From the NCBI GenBank assembly GCA_033239525.1, contig BSYO01000030.1, positions 12,545,030-12,609,029 of the forward strand: DNA of 64,000 nucleotides, read 5' to 3'. Below the pieces are notes generated by a model. The model had not been told where the DNA came from. It did no database searches and saw only the letters and a list, made by a program, of their open reading frames with translations. Of this stretch, positions 37,022 to 49,189 are shown in pieces. Each line of letters starts with the position of its first letter. The stretch's first letter is position 1. Source of the DNA: Nepenthes gracilis. Its lineage: Eukaryota; Streptophyta; Magnoliopsida; Caryophyllales; Nepenthaceae. The translations under genes and the position numbers were made by a program.

Positions 37022-40000
37022 CTCCTAAAAATAAGTTAAGAAGAGAAAGAAAGAGTATAGAAAATTAGAGAACTATACTCCATGAAAATATTTTGGGGAT
37101 AATGTGCTCTAGAGTGAAGCTATGAACCTCTTTGTACATGTTGAATATTGGGAAACTAATACTAAGCCTTAGAAATCACACTAATTAGAAGGTAATCTAT
37201 TGCTCTAAGGTTTCCCTCTCTACAAAGATATTGGATCCTTAGGTTATGAAATTGTAAGGCTGTAAGATTAGCTAATTCTTCAATCTTTTATGTTAAGGAG
37301 ATTGGTATTTATAGAGCGACAGGCCAATAAATGAGTAATTTCTACCGGTTTTCGTAGAAGTCAACGAATACTCTCATGTAACTAAATAGTAAGAGTTTTC
37401 TTTCCAAGATGAAGTTAAGGCCACTGTCTACTTGGCGGGTGGCATTCTCCACCATTTATATGCAACAAGTGCTGGCTATTTTGGTCAGATGCCATCATAC
37501 ATATTTATGATTGTGGTTTATGGAGAGATGATCCTTATTTTTAGATGGTGGAAATTATGGGCATCCATGTTGATGATGAGAGATAGCTGAGAGCATAGAA
37601 TTTTTATTAGGCACGAGAAGTCGTCTAATTAGTTAAACATCTTTGTTTCCCTTAACTTGCTTATATAGATCATTATTCACAAATCAACCACCTTAATAAT
37701 CGCATTATGGACTTAAAATTTTGTCACTCGGTTTCCCCATTGGTTGGCCTACGCTAAATCTCTTCATTAAGTTCTTTTTTGGGTCACATGCTCCCAAACT
37801 AAATATTCTAATAATTCCATACTTAATAATTCAGACTCTCTATTTTATAAATGGGTTGAATTATCGGGTAAGGACCGGTTTAAATTTTTATCGCACCCAA
37901 TAATATTCTTACTCAAATGTTTTAGTCTAGTCTTAAAATATAAATAAAATATAGTTTTGTCTGTGCAATTTACTAAGAGAGAATTATATCATAATAGATT
38001 TTTATGAATCGATTAAAATAATTTTGATTGAATAAGACTATGGTATTGTTTTAAGAAGTCAAGATAGCTAAATTTTTGATACAATACGGGAAATTATAAG
38101 AATATTATTGTACATAATCTTTTGCAGATGACAATGTTATGTTCACAAGCCTTGAGGTATTATAGATAAAAAAAGATGAGTTTTGGTTGTTAGAACTTCT
38201 AAAATGTATTTAAAAAAAAAAAAAAATAAATTAAATTTTATCCGAAAATCCTAATATAAAGAATCTTGATGATCTTTTCAAAAATATTAAATCCTTTCTG
38301 AGATTTTTTTTAAATTCTATTCAAGTTTTATTCTTTTAAAAAAATCCAAATAAAAATTTTAAATTTATTGCTTTATGATTTTTAATTAAATAATTTTAAA
38401 AGCAAAAAAAAATAAAACAATAAAAATAAATAAATACAATGTTATTCGAGAGTGTCCACACAATGACCAAAGGGTACCCTTGAAATATATTTCTTATTGG
38501 AAACTTGGTGTTTTTCCTCAAGCAAAGTACAAATCCACATTCAATTCAAAAAATAAAAAATATGACAATAAGTTTTTGGGAGAATTTTTTATAATATATA
38601 TTTTAATTTGTTTTAAAAAAATAAAAGCAAAACTTGTTTTATATTTTAAAAAATAAACTAAATGTGAACCGATAAATAAATCTTTAAAAAATTAGAAAAT
38701 TCAACGGTCCTTTTTAGATTGAAGAGATTTCTATACAAAAATGCATATGAGCTCCTAATGTGGTATATTGTTCCTTTAGCAGCCTCCTTACAAAAGCTAG
38801 CCTTTATGATAAATTTTGATGAGTTTTGAGGGTTTTTTTTTTTTTTTTTGTATGAGTTTCCTAACCATAAACTTGTACCTTGTCAATTCTGGTGCGATAG
38901 AGGTGTTTGCACAGGGTTCTCGCAAAGTTCATTAGATGAAGCTAGACAAAAAAGGTTGCTAGTTGGTGGCTTAAGCGCCTGATCTGGGAGGTTTCCGATG
39001 GTAAATTGCAGGTGACTCGTGAGCTAGCAGCTCAAATAGCCTACTTGTGTATAAAAGGCTCTATTCTGATTTTATGACATAATTTTAGAGTATTTAATAA
39101 AAAAAAAAAAGCACCAAACTAATAGAGAGAAAAGAGATAATTAAAAAAATTTTATCATTTAATTGATATCTGATTTGAATTTTATCTTTTATTAAATTCA
39201 GATATATTATCTTAGACTTAACTGTATGATGTATTACTGATTGATTACTTATTTTTCTTATTATATTTTTCTCTTATAAATTATTAGGCATATTAAAAAC
39301 TATATTTAACCAATTGTTTATATGGATTGTTGTAAATGTCTCTTGAATTGGATTATTTGTAACAATATATTTTATAGTAGGCGTGTTTAAAATCTATCTT
39401 ATGATTTTTTTATTAGTTATGAAGAATTTTTTATACTAAATATTATTATGCAACTTATTTGTTTGGTTATATTATGATTCTTATATTCATTTGGTAGACA
39501 TGGGTGCCTGACGATTGATGAAAAATTTAAATTTATTTTTGCTATGCTATATTATGCATGTTTTGAATCTCGACAATGTCATGGCTCCTTCTATAGCTAT
39601 ATGTTTATTTTGACTTATAATTAAATAGGTGCAATGATCCATAACTCGATCCCAAATTTGACAAAGTTAGGAGAACTACTTACAGCTTTAACCATCCCAT
39701 CTTTTAAACAAAATAGTTGTCCTCATTGAATTATTCTAAAAATGATAGACATGTATATAGGATACAAACACGATGTAATATTGATAAGTTAACACATTAT
39801 CTTTTTTTTTTATAAAAAAAAAAGTTTTATTAGAGATATGTTAACTAAAATGTATAATTATAGATATAAAAATATAATTAATCAATTAAATACTTTACGA
39901 CAAATTACCCGATAAAAAGCACATACTTTTCATTTTTACATCCAAAAAATATTTTTACAAGAAATATTATAGACTTGGAGGTCATCAAATACAAATTAGC

Positions 40001-40800
40001 TATGTTATAATATCTTAAAACAGTATAAATTTTCTCTAATTTGTATTATTAATCCTGATAGTATATTTCGTTATTAGAATAAAATAAGATAGGAATGGAA
40101 TAATAATAATTTGATAATGAGCTAAAATAAGAATAGAGTTAAAAATTACTATTTTTATATTTAATTAGCTATTTAGAATAACTAAATTAAGCTGATAATT
40201 AATTTTTTAATATTTAATATATAATAATAGTAAAAAAAATAATATAAGAATTTATGAGAATGAACTTTTGCCTTTATTATTATTTTTTAGAAGACATTCC
40301 ATCATCAGAAACTGTGTTTTTCCAAAAAATTAATAATAATAATAAGAGAAAAGGAAATATCTGCCACTTTATTCCCTTCAACTCTAATACCAAACGCTCA
40401 TTTTCCGACTTCATGGTCTCATTTTCTGGCTTCAACCTCTCTAACTCTCTATCCATTTTCCTACTGAATCTCTGCCACTTGAATCACTGCTTCTCCAACT
40501 TTAACATCTGTAAATCAATTGGAACTTTGTACAACTCGTCAATAGAAGAAAATTCACATCAGTATCAAGAAGACATGATAGCTCGAGTAAGCAACCCATG
40601 GAAGAGTTAATCATTGTTTAGGTGAAGCTGCACATCAGTTTACTCAACAAAGTAGAGACAGCAACAACATAATAGATTGATAAATCTGTTATTCAACAAA
40701 TAGGAGGTTGGGGAAGCTAGTTGTGCAACCATTTACTGTCGACTTAGGCTCTAATAACTGTAATTAGTAGTGTAAATCGTAAAAAAGAAGTTGTAAGATT
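37022..40800. other. Long AT-rich stretch without a recognised gene
   Basis: Poly-A (38210-38226) and poly-T (38829-38851) runs occur. The longest frame, 40254-40610 (+, 118 codons), starts in AT-rich sequence and is rich in Ser, Asn and Phe. I recognise no domain, no neighbouring exons and no homologue in the window. The part 37030-37560 is less AT-rich and could be another decayed repeat, but it matches nothing here. Confidence 0.4.
40254..40610 (+). CDS. Unrecognised 118-codon open frame
   Basis: This is the longest frame in the 37-42 kb stretch that is not explained by a transposon. The predicted protein has an N-terminal Tyr/Phe-rich part, an Asn-Asn-Asn-Lys tract near residues 27-32, and a Ser/Asn/Leu-rich middle with no clear membrane helix or catalytic motif. 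The C-terminal third is more polar (E-E-N-S-H-Q-Y-Q-E-D near residues 98-107). Similar frames arise by chance in DNA of this size. It could be part of a decayed exon. I would not treat it as a real gene without transcript evidence. Confidence 0.15.
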   Translation: MRMNFCLYYYFLEDIPSSETVFFQKINNNNKRKGNICHFIPFNSNTKRSFSDFMVSFSGFNLSNSLSIFLLNLCHLNHCFSNFNICKSIGTLYNSSIEENSHQYQEDMIARVSNPWKS

Positions 40801-41684
40801 TGTTGGTGATGGAGACGTCAGCAATGGGCTGTCCCACAAAGAAGAAAATGACCCAAATCCTAAGCAGCCTATTTCTATTTGGATGGTCAACGCTTCTGTT
40901 GACCAGAGAAGCGGCTAGTAGACCGGTTGAGGTCCAAGACTAAATTGGCCCACATGTCCGTCTTTGAATCATAACGGTCATCTGCACTAATTTCCTACAT
41001 CTCCAAAGAAGGCAAGTTTCATTGTAACGGTCACCTCCAAAATCAAGGCACATCTCGGGGGAAAGGTGCTAGAATCCACGCACGGTCTGTTGGAAACCCT
41101 AACGATTACAAAACGTAAAAGGAAAGAGATCAGCTTCTTTGATCGTTACAGTTAGAAAGGTGCTCGCGCCCACGCAAAAAAGGCAACGATCCCCAACAGA
41201 GTGCAGGTATTAAGCCCCTCTGTATAAGGAAGGCAGCATGGGGTCATGATTATAAAAAACCATGAAAGCTCCCTTCAAAGGCACGCCTTCTTTTACCCAC
41301 AAAAACTCTCAAGCAATTACAAAGGTCTCAGATACTCGAGCGTCCCAATGCTCTCTCTCTACTACTAGTTCCCAGCGAACTTAATATTTAGAGAATTTGC
41401 TCCTCACGAGCCATAACAACCAAACCACTCTCTCTACGAGTGCATCCCCTATCCACAAACACTCATTAGCATTCAAATTGTATTCTCTGCATCCACATTC
41501 TTTTCTTCAAGAGGCTGATTATTGACTTGAATGTCGAAATATTTTCGGTGGGACCACATCCTACTGTCACCTGACCTCCTATTTGAAGTTGTGATGTGTA
41601 GGATCCGAAACTCAGTGGATAAAGTCGGAATCTAAAAAATAACTCGATCCAGATCTGTTCAAAATTTAAATATATGACGTATCA
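40801..41684 (+). mobile_element. LTR-like remnant, about 0.9 kb
   Basis: The segment starts TGTTGGTGATGG and ends GACGTATCA. It contains a TATA-like TTATAAAAAACC at about 41248-41259 and a transcript-leader-like CTCTCTCTAC region at about 41345-41365. A TTGACTTGAATGTCG segment at about 41522-41536 resembles the leader of plant Gypsy LTRs of Tat/Athila type. It is followed by TTGGTATGAAAG (41686-41697), similar to a tRNA-iMet primer site. No second LTR or gag is found. The primer site would fit Copia better than Tat, so the superfamily is open. Confidence 0.45.
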
Positions 41685-42340
41685 ATTGGTATGAAAGTAG
41701 AGAGAAATACATATTGCTAATTGAAAAAAAGCATTTTCAAGTTCAAAAAGTTTGAAATATTAAAGAGCGAGATGATTGAATCAAAGGGGGAAAAAAACAA
41801 TGATAAGAATATATAAATAAAATTCAACAATAACTGAATAAAAGCCCATAATATTTGGAACAATTAGAAAGAACCCAAACCAAACAAATTTTTGAAAAAA
41901 TCAAAGGGGGAGAAGAGAAGGATGATAGAAATGAGTAAGGAGAGAGACAGGGTCAACGAGAGAGGTATAGGAATTACTAATGTACCTCAGGAAAGAAATG
42001 GCATTCGTGAAGCTAATCTTCAAATGGATTGAAAATGCAAGGAGTACAGTACACGAAGACGGGAATAAGACGGGTTCCTGGTGTACGACATTTCCACATA
42101 CCTCAGAAGCTTCTGGGTTATGAGTATATCGCCACTGTCAATCAATTTCGTGAGAGAAAGAGGAAAGAGCAAAACATCATTACCATTTCTGTGCAGCGGC
42201 ATATGTTAAGAATGAAATATGGAGTGTGGTGGACAACGTCTTAAATGTGTCATCATTTATAGTTATAACTAATTATTCTTTAATTATTTTGTTAGTTATT
42301 AAGATGTGAACTACATATATATAATCACGGGATCCAAATA
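41685..42340. other. Possible leader of the 40.8 kb element, then AT-rich DNA
   Basis: A primer-site-like TTGGTATGAAAG lies at 41686-41697. The following purine-rich sequence could be a retrotransposon leader, but no gag motif appears. Overlapping frames at 42020-42244 on both strands have no recognised domain. Confidence 0.35.
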
Positions 42341-44845
42341 TATGCCACGTTATCGGTGGCTCCGACATCAATATAATGATATACGACGTCAAAATTTTAT
42401 AATAGAAGATACTTATAAATTATATCATAATTTGTAAAAGTAACAAGTATCCATAAAATTTATACATCAATAAAAATATATCGTTCCTTACATTCACATA
42501 CTAATATACATAGCCAAAAATTCCTAGGATAACTCCGTAAACATTCCACTACGCTAATCTAACTAAAAGATAATATCAAAATACATCATATACTGCTCAG
42601 GTCAGGAGATTATTTTATAAAATTTCTAAAGGCACAACTACTAATACGTCGGTCTTCATTCTTTTTCATCTGGTAGAAACTCATGCAAATCATTTGAGAG
42701 ATTAGTAAAACGGTAAAAAAGTAAACAAAATACTCGACAAGACATAACGTATAATAAAGAACATGTAATCTGTATACTTAAAATATAAAAATAGGAATAG
42801 AGATCGTAATAAAATATAGTAATATAAGACACGGACAGAATATTTTTGCAAAGTCTTTTTTAATTTCTTATCTTTTCTTTAGTCTTTAAAACATGCTGAA
42901 AACTTATTTTCTTTAAATATCAAAGCCAATAGATCTTACTAGCTAAATGAACAGTCAATCAAAATTTGGATTATATTTGATTATTTACACAATCAAAAGT
43001 CATAAGCTCCTATTTAAGGCCCAGATGTAGCTGTTTACATATTTTCTTATAGATGGTGTCAAATGTTACTTCTTAACCTATGGTTATATAGGTTCTTATC
43101 AAATGACGATCTTCCATTATAATATATTAATACATGCCAAAATATACTATCCGCTGAATTATAATCCTTAGTCTAATTTCTTTACTTTCTTTACTTAGAA
43201 AAAAATTTTACACTTTACTTCTTAATTTCTAATTCTTACCCCTTTTGGAGAACGATTCATATTTTTTTAACATAATTGTAGAGTTCTCTTTTCTTCTTCA
43301 TAATGTCATATACATTTTCCTTTTCTTTTTCATACTATCATATACATTTTTATCATAACAATTTCATAAATATAAAATTTAATAGTAAAACATGTAGAAA
43401 GAAATTAGAAAGTTCCATAAAATTTTAATAAGTATACAGCATATAACTAAATATATAGTATATTTTAGATATATACAAATAGCATGTAGTACCTCAAAAT
43501 TGACAACTATAAAGTACGAACATGTAGGAATTATTTTTATTCTTCTAAATATGAAGAGAATTTTGAATTAATACACATATTTATGACATAAATAATTAAA
43601 CGTGAGCTCTTGATAAATTTTATTATAAAATCATAGTAGACCAGCAAATATACATATCTTTTATGTTGTTACTTTAAAATCTTAGCTTGAATGAGTATTA
43701 GAATAATAATATTTAAAAAGAATAGAAATAATAACGATAAATGAAAAAAAAAATTTATGGTGCACTTGTCTCGATCTAATTTATCTAAATTTTTACTCCG
43801 ATCATCCCTCTTGAACTACCGAAAGCATTCTCTCTCTTCCCTCTCTTCTCCTCGATTTTCTCCTTTTTTTTTCTCTCTTGCATTGCTCAAAAATGATGAT
43901 CACCTAATTCTTGGCGCTATTTATACTCGAACCCAGCGCTTGAGCGCTGGTCGGGCATGCATCGAGTGCTACAGTTTGTCCTTCGGCACTCGAATGCCCT
44001 TCGAGCACTATTCGGGCGCAACCTCTTCTGAAATTCGGATTCGAGCGTGCTGTAAGAAACTTTAATGAGATAAATATTTTAATTCATAAGATCTTCATTA
44101 TCATATTTCTTATCTAATTAATTAAATATAAATTATATTTGCGTATCTGGATCTATTAGTATTAAACTTTTATGCACGATAGAAATAATTCTTGTCTCGA
44201 AGAACGGGGAGATGATTTCTCTCTTTTCTCTTTATAATTTGTAAAATTTTAACAAATCTTATGTGTCCCTAAAATGATGGCTAACGACGTCATTTTATAA
44301 AAAGAGTTGACCATTTTTAAATTATCAAAATGCCATTCCTTTCGCCCAAGAGACATGTCATGAATAGATATAATTATTGAAAAAAAGATATTCTTTCACT
44401 TAACAGGTATATCTTAGAAAGATATATCTATTCATTTAAATGATATATCTATTAAAAAATAATATATCTTTTTCATCAAATAATATATTTTGAATGGGCG
44501 TGTCTTTTTAAAAAAAAAAATTCATTATATAAACCAATAAAATTATTTAATTAATTTAATAAATTAATAATTTACATGTATCGTCATATGGAACACATTT
44601 CTAACACGTGCTTCGAGTATACTTCAAGGGCAAAGCTATTGTTTTCAAGGTTTGAGCATCATATCAGGCCTATGTTAAGCCTAATTCAGGCTCAAATCCA
44701 AATTCAGGCACCCATCAAGTTTAAATTCAATTTAATTTAATTTTTGACTCTTTAATTTAATTTTTTATATTTTTTTAATTTTAATTTTAATTCTATTAAT
44801 TTAATTAATTATAATTAATATAATTATATTAACTTAGACCTTACA
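42341..44845 (-). mobile_element. Solo-LTR-like block E4, about 2.5 kb
   Basis: The right end is TAGACCTTACA, so the minus strand starts TGTAAGGTCTAAG and then runs into the same AT-rich start region as F1. The segment 42895-43160 matches 34895-35180 in E3, sharing ACTAGCTAAATGAACAG, ACACAATCAAAAGTC and ATACATGCCAAAATAT words. A GAGAGAGAAT-type leader is antisense at about 43825-43880. The GC-rich 43910-44050 part repeats CGAGTGC/GAGCGC words. The left border is uncertain (42305-42385 are all possible) and I found no convincing target duplication. The 102-codon frame at 43757-44065 lies inside it. Confidence 0.6.
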
Positions 44846-45532
44846 CAGATATTGTTACAAGGGTTGTGAATTTGAAGAGGAAGCAGGTGGCATAACTTTG
44901 AATGTGAAGGAGGAGAGATGGAGATAGTGAATAGGGTTTCGAAGCAAGCAGCGTGACTTCAAGCGTGAAGGAGGAGAGATGAGAGGCTAGGGAATGTTAT
45001 TTATAAATGTGAAGTAATGTTCGTTGGGGTAAAATAGTAATAAATTTAAGAATAGATATTTGTTGAATATAAGAAATAAATAATGTTAAAAAAATTTAAT
45101 ATTTTATTTTTTATTTTGTAAAAAGATCTATTTCTTTAAAAATATTTATTCTTTCTATTAGAATAACTAAATAATAAAATAATTATTTTATTGGTAATAA
45201 AGTGAAAATAAAATTTTAATTTTTACTAATTAAATATGTCATAATTTTTTAAATTTTAAAATTATCAATATGTCCAAAACTTATCCTAAATATTTTTAAT
45301 GTGCCAGAGTGAGTTGAGTCAAATAAAATAAATAAAAAGAATTGGCACACCTGGGGCATGTCTAATACCGACACTTCATTCCATGAATAGTGTCGATGCT
45401 CCTTAGTTGCTAATACTTCTACTCACAAAGCCAACAGCTCCCTCCCTCGGAAAACACTTTTACCCTTTTTTCTGTTTTTTTGCAAACTTGAATCAAAATT
45501 TATCTAAAGGAAAAATAACCCAATACGGGATT
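44846..45532. other. AT-rich spacer between LTR-like blocks
   Basis: A less AT-rich part at 44860-45000 carries two GTGAAGGAGGAGAGATG words 57 bases apart, that is, a short imperfect repeat. No gene is recognised. Confidence 0.4.
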
Positions 45533-45695
45533 TGTAACGCTCGAGTTTGAATATTATTATAATCTTGATTAATTAAATTAATATAATTAAAATTAAGATT
45601 AAAAAATATAAAAAATTTGGACTGAATCACATTAAATTAGGGGATGTCCGACTGGCATCTAATATGCACCCGTGCATGGAAAGCAATATACTTGG

Positions 45696-45937
45696 CACAT
45701 GAGGGAAACTTGATCAGCACTTGAGTGCACGTTGACAGAATGTGCGCCCCTAATGCACGCTTGAGGGACACTGAATTCACCGTGACAGTAGGTCCGCGCC
45801 TGAGATGTACCCGATGCGGCACTCGTGCATCACAGTGTTAAGGCATGGCACTTGAAGTATGCCTGACCAATGATCAAGTGCTACCTAATATATATGGTGA
45901 AATCATGCTAATTTCTATCATTTTTCTAAGAATTTTT
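45696..45937. repeat. 242-base tandem duplication in F1, unit 1
   Basis: From CACATGAGGGAAAC to CTAAGAATTTTT, this unit repeats almost unchanged 246 bases later. The units differ at only a handful of positions. Confidence 0.95.
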
Positions 45938-45941
45938 CCCT

Positions 45942-46183
45942 CACGTGAGGGAAACTTGATCAGCACTTGAGTGCACGTTAACAGAATGTGCGCCCCTGAT
46001 GCACGCTTGAGGGACACTGAATTCACCGTGATAGTAGGTCCGCGCCTGAGATGTACCCGATGCGGCACTCGTGCATCACAGTATTAAGGCATGGCACTTG
46101 AAGTATGCCTGACCAATGATCAGGTGCTACCTAATATATATGGTGAAATCATGCTAATTTCTATCATTTTTCTAAGAATTTTT
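45942..46183. repeat. 242-base tandem duplication in F1, unit 2
   Basis: This is the second unit, starting CACGTGAGGGAAAC. The junction forms the perfect 14-base palindrome CCCTCACGTGAGGG (45938-45951). Confidence 0.95.
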
Positions 46184-46921
46184 TAGAGAGGAAAGAGAAT
46201 GAGAAGATGAGAAGAGAGAAAATGCAGGAGAGAAAGCCAATGAAGTTCAAATTAAGTACATCTAAGTTAGAATTTGATGAGAATTAAATTAAGGCAAATG
46301 CATTCCGAGTTTTGCTTCTCTTATTGATATTCTTTACTGATTTCTTTGAATATTTCTTGTTCCAAGACTCATGCATATCATAAATTTGAAGCTATGATGA
46401 TATTGTTTAACATGCATCTGTAATTCTCTTTATTTTGCTGTAAAAATATATGACATTTATATCTAATTTAAGTATATAATATAACTTAATTATTTTCTGA
46501 AATTTAATTTTCATACATGTTTTAAAAATCTGATATTATATTCATGTATATTTAATTTCATGTAGAACCTTCTTACATGTTTGAAAATTGAATGAAAGTA
46601 TCAAGCTCTACTAATAAGGCAGTTTAATCTCCTGAATAGAATGAATGCTCCTTTTATCCATAAGGAAGTTCGAAAGTATTTAAGTCTTAAAGGGGTCTCT
46701 TCCCTCCAAAGAATAATTTCTTTTAATAAATGATTATCTTTTTTTTTCTCAATCCCGATCCCTTTGATGAAATGAGACTATTTATAATTGGCTTGGTAAT
46801 AGAGTCACGAGGCCAATGTACCTTCTCTATAATCTGTGTTGGACATCGGTGGGTCGTCTAGTCAACTTTTATTTTGTCAAATATATTTTTAAGCATAGTT
46901 GGGGTCTTTTTCGGCGTGACA

Positions 46922-47239
46922 AAAGTCATAGATTGAGGCAGACATGACATTTCCCTATCACCAGCGACGAATAGTCTCCGTCTAGCAAAAGTTATTGAAA
47001 TGTCTTCTTAACTTAGTTTAGTAGCCTCGCTCTCTTATCTCAACAATGCCTTTTGACGCTTATAGCTGCGTTCGAATTAGGCGATACTAATCCAATCAGG
47101 CTTATTGTAGCCAATGGATGTTTCAATGTTGTACTTAATTTTGTTAGGTCCAAATCTCGTATAATCCTATTAGTCCAAAAAGCTCCTAACGAGAGAGTTT
47201 TTATCCCAAAGAAAACTACCTATCTCCTATAAAAAAAAG
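46922..47239. other. Spacer, nothing recognised
   Basis: This is 318 bases between F1 and F2, moderately AT-rich. I see no coding or repeat signal. Confidence 0.4.
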
Positions 47240-47480
47240 AGTAAAGTACGAATTTTAAATTATAATTTTTATTTTAATTAATTAGATTAAAAAAATAAAA
47301 TTTTGAGATTAAATAAATAATCTGGGTCAAAATTTAACTTTGAATCGGGTCACATTAGGTCGAATAATACCTGACCATCGCCTGACACGCACATTTACGT
47401 GTTTTGGACAAAGGGACTGCGCTTAAAGGATGTCTAACTAACACTCAAGTAGACTTTTGACAAATTATTCACACACATTG
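47240..47480 (+). mobile_element. Solo-LTR-like block F2, left part
   Basis: It begins AGTAAAGTACGAATTTTAAATTATAATTTT, almost the start of F3 (TGTAAAGTACAAACTTTAAAATATAATTTT at 57583), and shares the following GGTCAAAAT and CCTGACACGCAC words. It is interrupted at 47480 by Copia-2 and resumes at 53206. Confidence 0.65.
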
Positions 47481-48355
47481 TGTTGGCCGAAATGGACGGC
47501 GGACTATCAACGGCACAAGAACAATACACGCACACACGGTGAAGTGAAAGTAGGAGAAGGTAAATGAACACCAAGTGTTTACGTGAAAACTCTTCTTGAA
47601 ATAAGAAAAAAATCATAGGACAACAAATCCACGATAAAATCACTAAATATGATATATTAATTATACAAATCATAGGAAGCGGAAATACATGAACAGAGCA
47701 AAGGTGAACAAAGAACTACAACACTTTTGTTCTCACTCACTGCTCTATTTCTTTTTACACTTTCTCTCCTCTAATTAGCAGTGAGTATGCGTATTCATAT
47801 ATATACACACGTCTTCCAACAACACGAGTAACCATAACTCAGCATGGTGATTGGTACACAATTTTCAAAGTCTATATGTGCATGCGCATGCCTTGCCCTG
47901 CAGCAAGCGGCGCATGCCTGCCCTGCAGCAAGCGGCCTATGTCTGCCCTGCAGCAAGCGGCCCATGCCTACTCCTGTAGACTGATCAATTATTGTCCCAA
48001 GAAAGATATCTTCCAACTATTCAATCAGGTAGGTCAACTGTACACCCCTTGGAATGTGACAGTCTTTTAGAACTTCTATATCCAGCCGGTCAACCCTTGT
48101 TGACTCTCTTCTCTTCTTAGTCGGTCAACACCCCGTTGACCGTCGGAGTTGTTCGTCTGAGATTCTTCAGCAATTCTGTACGGCTCATGACCTTAACCGG
48201 TCAATACGTTGACCGGTTACTATTATCTGTCTAGAAGGTTTCGATCAACTATATTGATCGGAATTCCTTCTACTTTTCTTAAGTATAGTAGCACACACAT
48301 GTTCCGTCCAAATCCTCTGGTCACAAGGACTTCCACACAAGAGTGATTCCCAACA
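47481..48355 (-). repeat. Copia-2 3' LTR
   Basis: The LTR is 875 bases long, with plus-strand ends TGTTGGCCGAAATG and CCCAACA. It carries three tandem 25-base units (47894-47968) where the 5' LTR has one. The W-box-type cluster lies at 48032-48260. The frames 47795-48016 (-) and 47876-48070 (+) are LTR sequence. Confidence 0.93.
47894..47968. repeat. 25-base minisatellite, three units, in Copia-2 3' LTR
   Basis: Units at 47894-47918, 47919-47943 and 47944-47968 each begin TGCCCTGCAGCAAGCGGC. The 5' LTR has a single diverged unit near 52795-52819, so the array expanded in this LTR after insertion or during the last replication. Confidence 0.93.
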
Positions 48356-48369
48356 AATTTTTCCTCACG

Positions 48370-49189
48370 ACCGTGAGGAAGTTAAGTCCATCAGCCCAGC
48401 CAGCTTACAATATGTTTCATTCTTCCCTTTCGGTAGAATATTGGTCATCATATCTGCCTCGTTTTCTTTAGTGTCAATATTTTTCAGTGACAGTAGATCG
48501 ACTTCAACTATGTCTATCACCTAATAATATCGTACATCAATATATTTTGATCTAAAATGAAGTGAGGAGTTCTTGTAAAGATAAATAACACTCTGGCTAT
48601 CACAAAGTACAACATACTTTTCCTATTCAAGGCTAAGTTCTTGAATGAATTTCTTCATCCACAATATTTCCTTACAAACTTCTATCACGGTAATGTACTC
48701 GGCTTTAGTAGTAAAAATGGCAACACACTTCTGTAACTTAGATTGTCAAAAAACTGCACCTCCAGTAAACTTTACTAAGTATCCCAAAGTGGACTTACGA
48801 CTGTCGATATCTCCGGCCATACCAACATCTGAGTAACCCACCAATTGAGACTCGTCACTTTCAAAATACAAGCACCTCTTGAAAATTTTTTGGATATATT
48901 TCATGATCCACTTCAATACGGACCAGTGTTCCTTTCCTAAATTAGATAAAAACTGGCTGACTATGCCAACAGCATGTACTATATTCGGCCTTGTGCATAC
49001 CAAAGCATACATGAAGCTTCCTACGGCTGAGGAGTAAGGAACGTCTCTCATGTATGCTTTCTCTTCGTTCAAAGATGGACACTGACGACTGCTCAATCTG
49101 TGGTAATTTATAAGTGGAGTGCTGACAGGCTTGGACTTATCTATGTTGAATCGTTGGAGTATCTTCTCAATGTAATTTTCTTGAGACAA
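48370..49189 (-). pseudogene. Copia-2 RT tail and RNase H
   Basis: The open stretch 49189-48746 (147 residues) begins in the RT connection region (Y-I-E-K-I-L-Q-R-F near residues 6-14), carries C-T-R-P-N at 65-69, and enters RNase H at G-Y-S-D (catalytic D121), followed by D-S-R-K-S-T at 129-134. After 48746 a stop replaces the usual Trp-containing turn, but the RNase H continues recognisably to about 48370 (C-D-S-Q-S near 48597). This is the end of the polyprotein. Confidence 0.88.

Larger units (their letters stand above)
45533..46921 (+). mobile_element. Solo-LTR-like block F1, about 1.4 kb
   Basis: It starts TGTAACGCTCGAG and ends TTTTTCGGCGTGACA, the termini seen in E1. The order is a GGCATCTAATATGCACCCGTG segment, a GAGAGAAAATG leader (46184-46235), GGCAAATGCATTCCGAG (about 46293), then a promoter-distal part. 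It contains an internal 242-base tandem duplication. The frames 45637-45822 and 45874-46068 (-) are copies of each other produced by that duplication and are not genes. I found no target duplication. Confidence 0.65.

Noticed and set aside
45637..46068. Two similar minus-strand frames (61 and 64 codons) that look like a small gene family
   Set aside because: They are the two units of the 242-base tandem duplication within LTR block F1.
45533..46183. CRISPR-like or satellite array
   Set aside because: There are only two long units and no spacer structure. Plant nuclear context makes CRISPR irrelevant.
47795..48070. Cys/Ala-rich small frames on both strands
   Set aside because: They are generated by the 25-base minisatellite in the Copia-2 3' LTR.
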